In this document: positions 4,721-6,079 of the stretch, in pieces
Layout: each line of letters begins with the position of its first letter
Position numbering within the stretch: the stretch's first letter is position 1
Source: Candidatus Thorarchaeota archaeon
Lineage (GTDB): Archaea; Asgardarchaeota; Thorarchaeia; Thorarchaeales; Thorarchaeaceae
Length of the DNA: 6,079 nucleotides
Assembly: GCA_029856425.1 (NCBI GenBank)
Contig: JAHQWZ010000123.1
Span: 1-6,079, forward strand
Direction of reading: 5' to 3'
The notes under the pieces: generated by a model
Told to the model about the DNA's origin: nothing
What the model saw: only the letters and a program-made list of their open reading frames with translations
The model's database searches: none
Program-made: the position numbers and the translations under genes

Positions 4721-6037
4721 ATGCTATTTATGATCCTTGCCGACTATGTGAAGATTCTAGAAAATCGAGAAAAACTCACAACTGTGCGAAAGAGTATTTC
4801 TAAGAACTTTGAGATTGCAGGCGTACTCAAGGCACTTGAACCTAAACCAGTGTTCTTCACCAACGTAAGAGAAAATGATGTCCGAGTTGTAGGGAATCTC
4901 TTTTGCACAAAGGAACAGATTGCTGATTACTTCGAGATTGAAACCAGTGATATCATACCAGCTTTAATGAAGGCTATAGGGAATCGTAGTATCCCCCAGA
5001 TGGTAGATGACGCAGCTTGCCAAGAGGTTGTCGAGAAAGAAGTCGATCTTAACAAAATTCCAATTCTAACCCACAATAAGGTGGAATGTGGACCGTATAT
5101 CTCCGCGGGAGTGGTAGTTTCATCAGACCCAGAATATGGGCAAAACCTTGACTTTCACAGAGCCATGCAGATAGACAAGAATCGATTGGTCACGAGGGTT
5201 GTACGTAATCATGATTTCCACAGATTCTTGGAGAGAAATGGAGAAGTCGATGTTGCGTTTTGTATTGGAAACACACCCGAGGTCCTAATTGCTGCAGCAA
5301 CCACAGTCGAAATCGGGATAGATGAACTAGAGATTGCTAATGCGCTTCGACCAATTAGAGTCACAAAGGCCAAATCAGTGGATTTGCTCATACCAGCAGA
5401 CTGTGAGTACGTGCTTGAGGGAAGGGTGTTTTGGGATGAGAAACATGAGGAGGGCCCCTTCGTGGACATCACAGAAACTGCTGACATGATTCGAGCAGAG
5501 CCAGTCTTTGAGGTGAAGAAAATCACCCATAGAGCAAATGCGATATGGCAGGCACTCCTCCCTGGTTGTTTGGAACACAAGATACTCATGGGAATGCCTC
5601 GTGAACCAACAGTGTTCATGAAAATCGCAGAGAAGGGAGTAGATGTGGTTGACGTACATATCACACCTGGGGGAACAAGTTGGCTTCATATAGCAGTTAA
5701 GATTAGGAAGAAGAGAAGTGATGATGGCTTAAGGGCTATCGAAGGAGCCTTTGAAGGGCATCGCAGTGGAAAACATGTATGGGTCTATGATGAGGATATT
5801 GACATTTACGATGAACTACAACGAGAATGGGCGATGGCAACACGATTCCAAGGCGATAAAAACATGGTAATCAAAGAGAGAGAAACAGGAAGCTCTCTAG
5901 ACCCTGGTGCTGAGACAGCTACAAGACTGACTACCAAGATTGGGTTTGATGTAACAAAACCATTGGTCACTCAGGGTAAGAGCTACGATCGAGTTGATTT
6001 TCCAGAAGTTGAGCTGAGTCAATTCTTGGAAGGGTGA
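4721..6037 (+). CDS. UbiD-family decarboxylase (prenylated-FMN dependent)
   Basis: A 438-residue cytoplasmic enzyme that should decarboxylate an unsaturated or aromatic acid using prenylated FMN and a divalent metal; length is normal. N142 and R147 (QNLDFHR) match the Asn and Arg that hold and activate the cofactor. H164 or H167 and E202 (DELEIA) fit the metal-site region. EGPFVD at 244-249 is the catalytic loop, with the usual second Glu replaced by Asp249. The C-terminal DEDIDIYDELQREWAMATR and SSLDPGAETA segments are typical of the family. In archaea a common member is trans-anhydromevalonate 5-phosphate decarboxylase of the modified mevalonate pathway, a good candidate here but not provable from sequence. 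Start ATG 4721 or 4730 fits the family N-terminus; both lack a strong Shine-Dalgarno. The frame extends upstream to 4556 but that part is not family-like. No UbiX partner is in the window. Confidence 0.92.
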   Translation: MLFMILADYVKILENREKLTTVRKSISKNFEIAGVLKALEPKPVFFTNVRENDVRVVGNLFCTKEQIADYFEIETSDIIPALMKAIGNRSIPQMVDDAACQEVVEKEVDLNKIPILTHNKVECGPYISAGVVVSSDPEYGQNLDFHRAMQIDKNRLVTRVVRNHDFHRFLERNGEVDVAFCIGNTPEVLIAAATTVEIGIDELEIANALRPIRVTKAKSVDLLIPADCEYVLEGRVFWDEKHEEGPFVDITETADMIRAEPVFEVKKITHRANAIWQALLPGCLEHKILMGMPREPTVFMKIAEKGVDVVDVHITPGGTSWLHIAVKIRKKRSDDGLRAIEGAFEGHRSGKHVWVYDEDIDIYDELQREWAMATRFQGDKNMVIKERETGSSLDPGAETATRLTTKIGFDVTKPLVTQGKSYDRVDFPEVELSQFLEG

Positions 6038-6053
6038 CTCCCAGCGACTCCAC
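6038..6053 (+). repeat. tRNA-end-like repeat, diverged copy F
   Basis: CTCCCAGCGACTCCAC begins directly after the UbiD TGA. It matches copy D at 13 of 15 core bases (TCCCNGCGRCTCCAC) with identical spacing to the stop codon, and copies A and B at 12 of 15. TGCTTCTTTATG follows. The last 26 bases of the window beyond it show nothing else. Confidence 0.5.
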
Positions 6054-6079
6054 TGCTTCTTTATGTCAGATTTCTGTCA

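Overview
The window looks archaeal. It carries a tRNA-Asn gene interrupted by introns that fold as archaeal bulge-helix-bulge (BHB) structures, an encoded CCA end, TATA-type promoters, and archaeal-style proteins: a flavoredoxin-like flavin reductase, a UbiD-family decarboxylase, and a zinc-finger/two-helix membrane protein. Base composition is moderate, with GC-rich islands only at the tRNA and at short repeats. An Asgard-type archaeon would fit the small zinc-finger membrane protein and the compact single-gene layout, but that is an inference; no marker in the window fixes the lineage.

Layout. Positions 3-491 (+) are the 3' part of an unrecognised gene. Positions 519-685 (-) are a tRNA-Asn(GUU) gene with three introns (D arm, anticodon loop 37/38, T loop 59/60). 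Then come a four-helix membrane protein (917-1522, +), convergent with a zinc-finger two-helix protein (1581-1916, -); a short-chain dehydrogenase (2012-2854, -); a flavin reductase-like protein (3033-3548, +); a multi-spanning membrane protein (3596-4498, -); and a UbiD-family decarboxylase (4721-6037, +). Apart from the end fragments, genes change strand often and there is no clear operon.

The least expected pattern is a short GC-rich repeat lying between almost every pair of genes. The 12-mer CCGGCGGCGCCA occurs exactly four times (761, 1981, 2952, 4633), always on the + strand, and two diverged copies follow the stop codons of the flavin reductase and UbiD genes (3550 and 6039). It matches the 3' acceptor strand plus CCA of an archaeal tRNA-Asn, including the tRNA-Asn of this window, and is followed by pyrimidine-rich DNA. 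The repeats cut the region into one- or two-gene blocks of 0.6 to 1.4 kb, whatever the gene orientation. This suggests a cassette-like array built by recombination at tRNA-end-like sites, or an RNA-processing signal derived from a tRNA end. No integrase is present in the window.

Functional links are limited. UbiD enzymes need prenylated FMN, and a flavin reductase lies about 1.2 kb upstream, so a shared flavin theme is possible. The dehydrogenase and membrane proteins give no clear pathway.
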